Assembly: GCF_002835935.1 (NCBI RefSeq)
Contig: NZ_PJCF01000004.1
Span: forward strand, 310,001-374,000
DNA length: 64,000 bases
Direction: 5' to 3'
Origin: Paraglaciecola sp. MB-3u-78
GTDB lineage: Bacteria > Pseudomonadota > Gammaproteobacteria > Enterobacterales > Alteromonadaceae
Below are positions 28,401-36,713 of this stretch, one piece after another; within the stretch, counting starts at the first letter, position 1, and each line of letters starts with the position of its first letter. Below the pieces are notes generated by a model. The model worked only from the letters and a program-made list of their open reading frames with translations, did not search any database and was not told where the DNA came from. The translations under genes and the position numbers were made by a program.

Positions 28401-30455
28401 GAAACTCAACAAGCTTTAGATGAAACTAAACAAGCCGCAGAACAAGAGAAGGTGGCTAAAGAGCAACAGCAAAATCAATTAGAAGTATTGCAACAAGAAC
28501 TGTCTGAGATGGAACATCATAGCCAGCAACAACAGCAGAAAATGACAGAAACTGAACATGAGTGGCAAGCACAACAACAACAAATTCAACAAGAATTAGC
28601 CGCTAAACAGCAGCAATTGCAAGACACCGAACGCACCTTACAACAAGCTAAAGAACAAAGTGAAACGGAAAAAGCGGATAAAGAGCAACAACTAGCCCAG
28701 TTCGAAAAATTACAATTAGAACTCTCTGAAGTGGAGCAGCGCAATACACAACAGCAACAGCAAATAGCCCTAAGAGATGGCGAATATCAGCAACAACAAG
28801 AAAACATGCAACAAGAGCTCAAAGCCAAACAACAGCAGCTTCAGGAAACGGAGCAGAACTTAAGCCAAGCCAAAGAGCAAACCGAAGCAGAGAAAAAACA
28901 ACAACACACCTTGTTCGAAAAATTACAACATGAGCTAAGTGAAATGGAATCTCGCAATGTTCAGCAGCAACAGCAAATGGCAAAAAGTGATGAAGAATGG
29001 CAATTACAGCAGCAGAAAGTGCAACAAGAGTTAATTGCTAAACAAGAACAGTTGCAACAAACCGAGCAATTATTGTCACAGACTAAACAGCAAACCGAAG
29101 CAGAAAAGGCAGCAGAAAGAGCGGAGAAAGAACAACAACTAGCCTTGTTCGAAAAACTGCAAAATGAGCTTGCAGAAATGGAGCAACAAAGTACACAGCA
29201 GCAACAGAAAATAGCCCAAAGCGACCAAGATTGGCAAAAACAACAACAAGCATTGCAAGACGAAGTCGAAGCTAAGCGTCAGCAATTACAAAATACCCAA
29301 GGTAATTTGGATGACATTAAGCGCCAAGCCGATGCTGAAAAACTTGCTCACCTAGAACAACAACAGAAACTTGAACAATTGACTGTTGAGCTCACCGATG
29401 TAGAAAGCCGAGCGGTGAAACAAAAAGAAATGATCGAAGGCAGTGATGAACAATGGCGTAAACATCATGCAGAAATTGAACAACAAAAAGTACAATTACA
29501 ACAGGCCTTGATTGAAGCTGAAAAGCAAAATATTCAAATGCAACAGAAGCTTGAAGGGAACTTAGAACAACTTCAACAAGCAGAGTCACAAGTATCAGTA
29601 ACCCAATCGGGCGAACAAAAGCTGCAAAATGAACTCAATCAAGCCCGTGACCAAGCACAGCAGTTACAACAACGTATCCAACAACAAGAAGAGCATGAAC
29701 GTAAACTACAAGAGCAGCTCGAACAGCAACAGCAAAGTTTGCAGGGTAGTGAGCAGAGTATTCATTCTTTAGAGGAAAAGCAGGCTCAATTAACCGAGCA
29801 ATTACAAGCAGTACAACAAGAATACTCCAACAGTAAAGAAAGTTTGAGTGACCAACATAGTGATCATGCGGATTTAGCACAGCAGTTACAAAAATTAGAA
29901 CAGGATTTACACAACAGTCAATCACAGTTAAATGATAAAGAAAGTGCTCTTCAGGAAGCGAAACAAGAGTTGGAGTCGAATCAGGCGAAACTAGCTGAAC
30001 AAGAGAACGCTTTACTGACGGCACATAAAGAAGAACTGCAACAAGCCATAGAGCAGCAAACCGTGCAAGAAAATAAAGCGCCATCTGAAATCGCAAAAAT
30101 AGTCATGCCAGATAACCCAGCAGTTTGGTTCGATTTATTGCCCTATTTACAAAATCAAAATGTGACTAAACCTTTACCTGTTGCCTTAAATGAGCTGATG
30201 GATGAATTGGAAAACGTCATTAAAGAAACGGATAATGCCGTGGATGAAGACGATGTGACTTCTATTTTACGGGGCGCCCGTAAGTTGGTACTCGTGGCTA
30301 ATAAAGTGAATTCTGAGGCCTTGACTGATGTGGTGACAAGATTAGAAGCTGACTGTCGACAAGGCCTTGTTGATAACATTTCAATCTCATGGCCGACGGT
30401 TCAACGTTCGTTAAACAATACGTTACGGGTGATTTATTCTCATTTGAATAACTGA
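25440..30455 (+). CDS. Giant PAS / coiled-coil membrane protein with HPt-like end
   Basis: A 1,671-residue protein. Order: signal-like hydrophobic segment 1-28; membrane helix about 45-68; PAS-like domains about 88-195, 345-470, 470-590 and 590-715; a heptad-rich, glutamine-rich coiled coil about 715-1545 with a roughly 74-residue tandem repeat in its centre; and a C-terminal four-helix-type domain about 1560-1671. The last domain matches HPt spacing (ILRGARKLVLVANKVNSEAL), but the position of the phosphorylated histidine is arginine. No kinase, receiver, GGDEF or methyl-accepting signature is present, so output must be through protein contact. A coiled coil of over 800 residues could reach about 120 nm. 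It is transcribed alone. Function unknown; a role in sensing plus scaffolding at the membrane is inferred. Confidence 0.85.
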   Translation: MTPRVWNSMFLKVLCIISVLVSPGCFAFSQKVLDLILEQSPDTMKIGLMALAAVFVFLLLFVIFIKLQLGRSRKEQNKHHTELADKQSLLNDFKVGMLHINQAGEIIFANRVAAFFLGSKEEKLMNRPLIEMFDNEVQESISAALTSNQYVPLQTYVSASKRHLQLGFSKQSDINHGIASVISLADVSNYQHQINQQSSHLNSLNQGLQQSGLAQLSINFDDNTFTSDQLFADLLLATAPLSGELNQLKKMLNNKAVFEWEQALETSKKQHQMDSCFEFLQLNKNHTESQGSEPKEAQDRNTIPLKFIGLSRKKNANGETTCLDFFVQNLSELEQQKSLLLVSQQKVKTLLATSPSPVYLLDTQGKFVDCNSAFETMFKQKLSKIEHKSIQELDLLPAELSRLHVENSANFSSVNAGHDKEFELQLADEVIHTLKLKLKFFADKNKKRAGVVGVIQDVTELKHTKQQLELERKHFITILDLAPIAVATIDAEDRIIRANIAMTDRLGLSERELKKDTFYQLFNDSSNAGKAAKQIHQTGRLRGFAAHLKGKNDELHPSELHVDLLNKEKQEYLCWISDRTKEQFHQDKFDGLLQHSSMPMAILSETGFSKLNPAACAFFNVEDEHELFGSTPFAPELNLDQQASEELERHLTKVKLDGQAKSLQWEHKVGQVSLPCQATYVPMYKGQDFDSILCIWTDFRDLQLADEARVEAMNLHQAAEKEVAEKQQLLQSSQDQLATKVKNLADTETRLQAAQDDLSEKQSEFSDLQQAHQSVTDNLQELQEDYNQSRSQLSEAQNVNSELSTQLEESTAKVTGLQAQRNQISDALQHSEKKYKTAQQELIKSERNAENLKQEQHSQQTKMDDFVAEIDGLKQSIDQKDLQINEVGGQINSLQSELTSSGNTSEKLRQLLVNQRKASEQAEEQRRNLEQTYKIAESELSNKMRHVEHLQNEMQKIEEMSNQQKGDMQQQQSQLVQELEAKQQQLQETQQALDETKQAAEQEKVAKEQQQNQLEVLQQELSEMEHHSQQQQQKMTETEHEWQAQQQQIQQELAAKQQQLQDTERTLQQAKEQSETEKADKEQQLAQFEKLQLELSEVEQRNTQQQQQIALRDGEYQQQQENMQQELKAKQQQLQETEQNLSQAKEQTEAEKKQQHTLFEKLQHELSEMESRNVQQQQQMAKSDEEWQLQQQKVQQELIAKQEQLQQTEQLLSQTKQQTEAEKAAERAEKEQQLALFEKLQNELAEMEQQSTQQQQKIAQSDQDWQKQQQALQDEVEAKRQQLQNTQGNLDDIKRQADAEKLAHLEQQQKLEQLTVELTDVESRAVKQKEMIEGSDEQWRKHHAEIEQQKVQLQQALIEAEKQNIQMQQKLEGNLEQLQQAESQVSVTQSGEQKLQNELNQARDQAQQLQQRIQQQEEHERKLQEQLEQQQQSLQGSEQSIHSLEEKQAQLTEQLQAVQQEYSNSKESLSDQHSDHADLAQQLQKLEQDLHNSQSQLNDKESALQEAKQELESNQAKLAEQENALLTAHKEELQQAIEQQTVQENKAPSEIAKIVMPDNPAVWFDLLPYLQNQNVTKPLPVALNELMDELENVIKETDNAVDEDDVTSILRGARKLVLVANKVNSEALTDVVTRLEADCRQGLVDNISISWPTVQRSLNNTLRVIYSHLNN
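28341..29465 (+). repeat. About five tandem ~222-bp repeats coding for Q-rich coiled coil
   Basis: Units begin near 28350, 28576, 28801, 29017 and 29248. Each encodes a diverged version of QQELxAKQQQLQETExxLxQ followed by LFEKLQxELSEMExR and a run of four or five glutamines. Spacing varies from 216 to 231 bases by whole codons. The repeats differ enough to be old duplications. Confidence 0.75.
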
Positions 30456-30588
30456 TAATGGATGAAAACTGTTTTGAAGCTTTATTGGAGAGTTGAAAAA
30501 TATTCATATGAATTTCATTAAACAGCATCGGTATCAGTCATATGGTTTTAAACTCTAAGCCCAGCGCAAAGATTATATTTAGATGGTT

Positions 30589-32418
30589 TTAAGAGTGTTT
30601 TAGACCAAATCCATAAGGAAATAACGGGTTGTAGTCTTTATCGCCCTTATTCACTTTAGGTTGTGATAATTGAGGCCAGCTAAAGGACAGTTTGCCAGTA
30701 AAATCATAATCACCGAATAACACATCACTGATACCTTGACCTTCAGAACCGGGTAGCCATGCTGCTATAAAAGCACTCGATGTGGCTAGTTCTTGTTCAA
30801 TAATAAGCGGTCTGCCAGAGACTAAAATAGCGATCACAGGCACACCTTTGTCGGTGATGTTTTTAATAGTCTGTAAGTCTTCTGGATACAACTTGTTGAG
30901 TTCAAGAGAGTGACCACTAGCCGGCAATATTTTCACTTGCCCATTAATTTGAGAACCTGCTTCTGTAATGATTTTATCGTCGACTCGAATATCGCCAATG
31001 CCCTCAGCATACGGTTTTTCGCCAATTACCACTATGGCAACATCATGCATATCAGATGTTGCTTCTAAGCCATCACCATTGACACTGAGCTGCGTATTAG
31101 TGGCGACTTGTTTAATGCCTTGCCAAATTGATGTGGCGCCTATTATTTCTTCATTACCAGTCACCCCTTGCCAAGTGATCGTAAAACCACCGCATTGATG
31201 GCCAATATTATGGGCATTCTTTCCTGCGACTAAAATCCGGGTATGTTTTTTAAGCGGTAGGATCTTATTGGTGTTTTTTAATAAGACTAAGGATTTTCTG
31301 ACCGCTTTACGCGCCACTTGGCGATGTTTATCGCTGCCAAATGAAGGGTGATTTGACCATTTCCTGAGGGTAGGGCGGGGCTTCTCAAATAAACCAAACG
31401 CGCACTTCACCGATAAAATACGACGCACTGCGTCATCAATTCTGCTTATAGGCACTGTGCCTAACTCAATATGGCTGAGCAAATGTTCAATAAAAAACGG
31501 CCAGTTTCTTGGGACCATAAACATATCAATGCCAGCGTTAACACCTTGCGCTACAGCTAGATAAAAATCGTCTTCTAGGTAATCAATGCCCTGCATATCT
31601 GAGATCAAAATTCCTTCAAATCCCATTTTTTCTTTTAAAGTGTCTACCAATAATAATTTATGGCCGTGACACTTGTCACCATTCACACTACTAAAAGATA
31701 CCATCACACTTAATACACCGGCTTTGATGGCGGCTTCGAATGGTTGGATATGCAAAGAGTGCAGTGCTTCAAAGCTTAATCGTGTATCACCATGGTCAAT
31801 ACCATGATGCGTGCCCCCGTCGCCTACAAAATGTTTTGCGCAAGCCATGACATTGGCCTCGGATAAGACGCCTTGCAATCCTTGTACTATCTTGGTGGCG
31901 AAGTTACTTATTTTCGCGGGGTCTTCAGAAAAACTTTCGTAATTTCTGCCCCAGTGGTAATCACGAGCCACGGCTAGGTTGGGTGCGAATGTCCAGTCAA
32001 CGCCTGTGGCAAGCACTTCTTTTGCTGTGACTTGGGCAATTTTTTTAATGAGTTGAGTATCATTAGCTGCGCCTAAACCGATATTGTGTGGGAATACTGT
32101 TGCGCCTTTGACATTGTTGTTCCCATGTACGGCATCTAGTCCATAGAGGATAGGAATACCCAAATGGTCATCGTCTTTTTCGGTTGATGCTCTCCAATAG
32201 GCGTCATTCATTTCTACCCAGTCTTGCAATTGGTTGTTACCAGGACAAGAGCCTGCACTGCTTAATATTGAACCAATATGAAATTGTTTCGCCTGCTCTG
32301 GTGAACAGGTCGTCCGTTCAGCCTGGGTCATTTGACCCACCTTTTGTTCAAGTGTCATGATGCTTAATAAAGTGTTTACTCTATTGTCTAGTGCAGTCTC
32401 TTTGCGCTTTTTAATCAT
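30589..32418 (-). CDS. Glycoside hydrolase family 3 (beta-glucosidase-like), short form
   Basis: A 609-residue two-domain GH3 enzyme that would release glucose from beta-linked oligosaccharides. The TIM-barrel domain (about 15-345) shows MTLEQKVGQMTQ, YGLDAVHGNNNVKGATVFPHNIGLGA, WTFAPNLAVARDYHWGRNYESFSEDP and AKHFVGDGGTHHGIDHGDT. The nucleophile region is GILISDMQGIDYL, with methionine where many relatives have tryptophan. The sandwich domain (about 375-600) shows VLLKNTNKILPL and LPGSEGQGISDVLFGDYDFTGKLSFSWP (in pieces). It lacks the C-terminal fibronectin-like domain of its neighbour and has no signal peptide. Its start overlaps the upstream GH3 stop by eight bases. Confidence 0.92.
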   Translation of the reverse strand: MIKKRKETALDNRVNTLLSIMTLEQKVGQMTQAERTTCSPEQAKQFHIGSILSSAGSCPGNNQLQDWVEMNDAYWRASTEKDDDHLGIPILYGLDAVHGNNNVKGATVFPHNIGLGAANDTQLIKKIAQVTAKEVLATGVDWTFAPNLAVARDYHWGRNYESFSEDPAKISNFATKIVQGLQGVLSEANVMACAKHFVGDGGTHHGIDHGDTRLSFEALHSLHIQPFEAAIKAGVLSVMVSFSSVNGDKCHGHKLLLVDTLKEKMGFEGILISDMQGIDYLEDDFYLAVAQGVNAGIDMFMVPRNWPFFIEHLLSHIELGTVPISRIDDAVRRILSVKCAFGLFEKPRPTLRKWSNHPSFGSDKHRQVARKAVRKSLVLLKNTNKILPLKKHTRILVAGKNAHNIGHQCGGFTITWQGVTGNEEIIGATSIWQGIKQVATNTQLSVNGDGLEATSDMHDVAIVVIGEKPYAEGIGDIRVDDKIITEAGSQINGQVKILPASGHSLELNKLYPEDLQTIKNITDKGVPVIAILVSGRPLIIEQELATSSAFIAAWLPGSEGQGISDVLFGDYDFTGKLSFSWPQLSQPKVNKGDKDYNPLFPYGFGLKHS

Positions 32419-34687
32419 CAGTTATCTCAAACTCACCCTGCATCCCACTTTGTGAACAGCCCCCTAACCAAAGATGAAATTGACCTGTTTCTGTTTTGAG
32501 TTGCATATTCCTGTCATAAAATGCAAGTTTATCCGTACTCAGTTCAAATGTGACCCATTTACTTGTACCCGCAGCCAGCTTTATACGCTTAAAATCTTTT
32601 AACTCTTTGACTGGGCGAGTCACACTACCCACAAGATCGCGAATATACAATTGTGCTATTTCTTCGCCGTCTGTGTCGCCGGTGTTAGTCAACAACACGC
32701 GAACCGTTAATGTCTCGCCTATATGTAATGTTGTGTGACTAAGCTCAAGATTTCGGTAACTAAATTGGGTGTATGCAAGGCCAAATCCAAATGGAAATAA
32801 GGGACTAAAGTGAGTGTCTAAATGAGTGGCTGCCATACCGAGTGATGTTTGTGGTGAATGCACCGGTATATCATCCATATGTACAAAAGCCGCTTCTGTG
32901 GCTGGCTTACCAGAATGTTTTTGTGCGTAGTAAATAGGGACCTGTCCTATTTTTCTGGGGAAAGTAACGGGCAATTTTCCAGAGGGGAAGGCTTTGCCAA
33001 ATAATAAGTCCGAGATGGCTGGTCCGCCCATTGTGCCTGGATGCCAAGCAAACAAAACCGCTGCCACCTTAGGCAAGACCGTTTCTATTGTTAAAGGTCT
33101 ACCGGCCATGATCACTAACACAATAGGTGTACCTGTTGCTGCAATCCGGTCGATTAACTGCTCTTGGCAACCGGGCAAACCAATTTCAGCCCGGCAATGG
33201 GCCTCGCCTGATAAGATAGACTCTTCACCTAAAATCAACAGGGCTACATCCGCCGCCGCAGCCGACTCAACTGCCTGTTTAAAATTAGTCTGATCGTAGC
33301 TGCGAGATGTTTCCATAGTCTTCACATAGTTAATATTGGCCTTACCTGACAATTCTTGTTCAATCGCGGTTAAACAGGTTTGACTATGCTGGGAGTCACC
33401 ATCAAATATCCAAGTACCAAGTTGTTCATAAGGATCATCAGCCAAAGGTCCAATAATGGCGACACAGTGCAATGATTCTGTTGACAGTGGCAGTATGTTT
33501 TTATCATTTTTGAGTAATACACAGCTTTTGATTGCGGCGTCTTTAGCGATCTGTAAATGTTGTGAGTTAAGAGGCGTGGGTAACAAGCTTGCATCTGTAT
33601 AAGGAGAATCGAATAAGCCGAGTTGCCATTTTAGCTGCAATATTTTGTTGACTGCAGAGTCTATTTGTTGAATGTCTATGCGGCCTTCTGCTATAAGTTC
33701 TGGCAAGTGATCAAGATATGTGGAGCTGACCATTTCCATGTCAATCCCGGAATTTGAAGCCTCGTAAGCTGCATTTTTGTTATCTTTACTGAAGCCGTGA
33801 GTCGTTAACTGTTGGATTGACTCCCAATCGCTGACCACAAAACCTTTGTAATCCCATTCTTCTCGCAATATCTCAGTCATTAGCCACTTATTACCTGACG
33901 CAGGCACACCATTCAGATCACTAAAGGCTGACATGAAAGTGGCAACACCCGCGTCAGCGGCTGCTTTAAAAGGGGGGAGATAGACGTTACGCAGTTCATT
34001 TTCTGGAATATTGGTGGTGCTGTAGTCACGACCACTTTCACCTGCACCGTATCCAGCAAAATGTTTTGCGCAGGCGGCAATGCTGCCATTTTTGCGTAAT
34101 TCGTCACCTTGAAAACCTTGCAACATGGCAACGCCTAAGACTGAACATAGATAAGGATCTTCACCTAAACTTTCCGCAATTCTACCCCAACGAGGGTCGC
34201 GGCTAATATCGATCATCGGAGCAAAGGTCCAATTGACACCCGCAGTGGCAGCCTCTAATGCACTGATATGGGCACATTGTTTAACGGTTTCAGCACACCA
34301 GCTAGCTGCTTGTCCTAATGGAATAGGAAATATGGTGTTAAAACCATGTATTACATCACGACCGATCAAGAGGGGAATGCCTAGTCTACTTTCTTCCACC
34401 GCCAGACGTTGCAATTCATTCACAGTGTGCAGTCTGACTTCATTGATAACTGAGCCCACTCGGCCTTGGCGAATTGACTGAACCAGATGTTCCGATATAG
34501 GCTCCCCATGGCCAAAATACTGACTCATTTGGCCAATTTTTTCTTCCATTGTCATACGAGCCAAGATGCTGATTAACATGTCTGGTTTTGCGGATGTTGC
34601 TGTGGGAGAGTTCATCTCACTTGGTGCTTCATTGGAAATATTTGATGGCATTAAAAACCTGTGGTTACCCGTATCTGCCAAAGTCAT
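32411..34687 (-). CDS. Glycoside hydrolase family 3 beta-glucosidase, BglX-like
   Basis: A 758-residue three-domain GH3. The barrel shows MTMEEKIGQMSQYF, GRDVIHGFNTIFPIPLGQAASW, WTFAPMIDISRDPRWGRIAESLGEDPYL (in pieces) and AKHFAGYGAGESGRDY; the nucleophile Asp is in GFVVSDWESIQQL. The second domain ends near LFGKAFPSGKLPVTFPR. A fibronectin type III-like domain (about 665-750) follows, with LLTNTGDTDGEEIAQLYIRD. BglX of E. coli is exported, but here no signal peptide is visible, so a cytoplasmic enzyme is inferred. Internal starts at 34651 or 34615 would remove the odd first residues. First gene of a two-gene unit, divergent from a GPH symporter. Confidence 0.94.
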   Translation of the reverse strand: MTLADTGNHRFLMPSNISNEAPSEMNSPTATSAKPDMLISILARMTMEEKIGQMSQYFGHGEPISEHLVQSIRQGRVGSVINEVRLHTVNELQRLAVEESRLGIPLLIGRDVIHGFNTIFPIPLGQAASWCAETVKQCAHISALEAATAGVNWTFAPMIDISRDPRWGRIAESLGEDPYLCSVLGVAMLQGFQGDELRKNGSIAACAKHFAGYGAGESGRDYSTTNIPENELRNVYLPPFKAAADAGVATFMSAFSDLNGVPASGNKWLMTEILREEWDYKGFVVSDWESIQQLTTHGFSKDNKNAAYEASNSGIDMEMVSSTYLDHLPELIAEGRIDIQQIDSAVNKILQLKWQLGLFDSPYTDASLLPTPLNSQHLQIAKDAAIKSCVLLKNDKNILPLSTESLHCVAIIGPLADDPYEQLGTWIFDGDSQHSQTCLTAIEQELSGKANINYVKTMETSRSYDQTNFKQAVESAAAADVALLILGEESILSGEAHCRAEIGLPGCQEQLIDRIAATGTPIVLVIMAGRPLTIETVLPKVAAVLFAWHPGTMGGPAISDLLFGKAFPSGKLPVTFPRKIGQVPIYYAQKHSGKPATEAAFVHMDDIPVHSPQTSLGMAATHLDTHFSPLFPFGFGLAYTQFSYRNLELSHTTLHIGETLTVRVLLTNTGDTDGEEIAQLYIRDLVGSVTRPVKELKDFKRIKLAAGTSKWVTFELSTDKLAFYDRNMQLKTETGQFHLWLGGCSQSGMQGEFEITDD

Positions 34688-35027
34688 GGCTGAGCTGTGT
34701 TTTTTGTTAACAAAATGTTTACTTATGGGCTAACAATATTTCACTGAGGGATTTACACAATCTAAACAAGCTAGGATGGACTTGATGAGAGGTAGGTTGG
34801 ATAGGGTATTTGGTTGTAAAAAATAATGATGTTCATTGTGTTGGTATTATGTAAAAAAAACCGCTTCAACTTGTTAAGTTTACCCTCTTGTCGTTTTAGT
34901 ATTGTTGATTATTGTATTCTGTGTAGTGTCGCCGATAATCAAGTCGTGTGTGTCGAGATTCACTGGGGTTATCTACCCTGTAATCGTCTCTTTTCATACG
35001 ACCTAACTCAGTGATGGAAAAACGTAT
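34688..35027. promoter_or_regulatory. Divergent promoter region, GH3 pair / symporter
   Basis: A 340-base gap between the GH3 operon and the symporter gene, which start in opposite directions. It must hold both promoters. No LacI-type or other clear palindromic operator was seen. Confidence 0.45.
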
Positions 35028-36497
35028 ATGAGCGCCCAGCAACATTTCGAAACAGCACCCGAAGACAAAATATCACTTTCCAAAAAACTTATTTATGGCT
35101 TAGGCGCATTTGTTAACAATATTTTAGCTGCCGCAATAGGCGGTATGGTTATCGTGCTTAATTTAGGCTTGGGCATGAATCCCGCATTAGTCGGTTTACT
35201 CAGCGCTTTACCCCGCCTGACCGATGCGATTACCGATCCGCTGATGGGTTATATTTCAGACCAAACTAAGTCCAAGTGGGGCCGGCGTAGACCATATATT
35301 TTTTGTGGTGCCATAGCCGTAGGTATAATTTATGCCTTAATGTGGCAGTTGCCCCTTGGGCAAAGTGAAAATTTCTATTTTTGGTTCTTCCTCGCCGGTT
35401 CGTTTGTTTTTTATCTTGCCTATACTGTTTTTGCCACTCCATGGGTAGCCCTAGGTTATGAATTAACGCCCGATTATCACGAACGTACCCGTTTGATGGC
35501 CGTGCAAAACTCTATGGGTTACGTGGCTTATCTCATTTCACCTTGGTTTTTATGGTTTATGCAAAGTGATGTGTTATTCGACGATATGGTGGAAGGAGCC
35601 AGTTGGTTGGCCATTATTATCGGTGCGGCTGTAATCGTTATTGGCGTTATACCTGCCATCTTCTTGAAAGAACGTTTTAATAAGGCCAACACAGAAGAGC
35701 GTTCTGTGGCTGCAACCGAAGAAAAACCTCTTAAAATAAACAACGTGGAAGAATTCCCTACTGGTTTCAAAGGCTTTATACGTGGCTTCGTTATTACTTT
35801 AAAATTCAAGCCCTTTTTAAGCCTCTGTGGTGCCACCTTTTTGGTGTTTAATGGCTTTATGCTGGTTTCATCGTTCCAGATATATGTGATCATTTATTAT
35901 GTATTTGAAGGTAATCAATCCTTAGGGGCAGAATATTCAGGCTGGGCAGGCACATTATCTGCGGCCTCTACGTTTTTTGTTATTTTCTTTGTTTCTTGGT
36001 TATCCACTAAAATAGGCAAGAAAAAAGCATTTTATGTGGCGACTGTTGTATCTATTGTAGGTTATGGATTGAAGTGGGTTTGTTACCATCCCGATTATCC
36101 GTTACTGACCTTAGTACCCGCTCCTTTTATGGCTTTTGGCTTGGGTGCACTCTTTACCTTGATGGGTTCAATGATTGCCGACGTATGTGATATGGATGAG
36201 TTAGCGACGGGGGAACGACGTGAAGGTATGTTTGGTTCTATTTATTGGTGGGTAGTAAAGTTAGGTATGGCTGTCGCATTAGCTGCAGGCGGATTTTTGC
36301 TTAATATCACAGGTTTTGATGTTGCCTTGGGTGGCGCGCAAACTGCCGAGACGATTCATATGATGAGATTATTTGATGTGGTTATTCCTATAGTGGCTTC
36401 TGCCATCGCAATATGGATGGTGTATACCTATCCGATTACCGAACAAAAAGCCCATGAAATCCGCGAAGAGTTAGAACAGAGAAGACAAGCGGCGTAG
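35028..36497 (+). CDS. GPH-family sugar:cation symporter (MFS)
   Basis: A 489-residue inner-membrane carrier of the glycoside-pentoside-hexuronide:cation family, with about 12 hydrophobic helices. Family signatures are KLIYGLGAFVNNILAA at the start, LPRLTDAITDPLMGYISDQTKSKWGRRRPYI (in pieces), TPWVALGYELTPDYHERTRLM and, late, LMGSMIADVCDMDELATGERREGMFGS. The context (two GH3 beta-glucosidases divergent, a TonB receptor downstream) suggests import of glucose oligosaccharides or disaccharides from the periplasm. It is followed by a 20-bp perfect hairpin. Confidence 0.93.
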   Translation: MSAQQHFETAPEDKISLSKKLIYGLGAFVNNILAAAIGGMVIVLNLGLGMNPALVGLLSALPRLTDAITDPLMGYISDQTKSKWGRRRPYIFCGAIAVGIIYALMWQLPLGQSENFYFWFFLAGSFVFYLAYTVFATPWVALGYELTPDYHERTRLMAVQNSMGYVAYLISPWFLWFMQSDVLFDDMVEGASWLAIIIGAAVIVIGVIPAIFLKERFNKANTEERSVAATEEKPLKINNVEEFPTGFKGFIRGFVITLKFKPFLSLCGATFLVFNGFMLVSSFQIYVIIYYVFEGNQSLGAEYSGWAGTLSAASTFFVIFFVSWLSTKIGKKKAFYVATVVSIVGYGLKWVCYHPDYPLLTLVPAPFMAFGLGALFTLMGSMIADVCDMDELATGERREGMFGSIYWWVVKLGMAVALAAGGFLLNITGFDVALGGAQTAETIHMMRLFDVVIPIVASAIAIWMVYTYPITEQKAHEIREELEQRRQAA

Positions 36498-36499
36498 AC

Positions 36500-36540
36500 G
36501 TCATAAGAGCATGAAATCAATGATTTCATGCTCTTATGAC
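36500..36540. terminator. Perfect 20-bp inverted repeat after the symporter gene
   Basis: Arms at 36500-36519 and 36521-36540 (GTCATAAGAG... / ...CTCTTATGAC) are perfectly complementary with one central base. It starts three bases after the symporter stop codon. There is no T-run on either strand, so a simple intrinsic terminator is not certain; mRNA 3' end protection or a protein-binding palindrome are alternatives. It also separates the symporter from the convergent halogenase operon. Confidence 0.65.
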
Positions 36541-36563
36541 AAAACATCAAGAGACACGCGTTT

Positions 36564-36713
36564 TTATACACGGTTGAATACCCGATATTTATTTGGTTTA
36601 TTCACCCAAGACGCACGCGACTTAGGGGCTGACTGTTCGTCAATAGGGTTCAACACCCCTCTTTTATCTTCTGGAATGTAGCTATGATTTTTGGGTGTAA
36701 ATAGTGTAAAAGG
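36564..36713 (-). other. In-frame open extension beyond the halogenase stop
   Basis: After the TAG of the downstream halogenase the same frame stays open for 49 codons to a TAA at 36564. The translation (PFTLFTPKNHSYIPEDKRGV ... PNKYRVFNRV) has the composition of a real protein. It could be a fossil C-terminus, a small gene using an internal GTG/TTG, or a readthrough tail. No family was recognised. Confidence 0.3.

Noticed and set aside
29392-30096. Minus-strand frames under the coiled-coil region
   Set aside because: Low-complexity antisense of CAA/CAG-rich repeats; Leu/Val-rich composition is a by-product.
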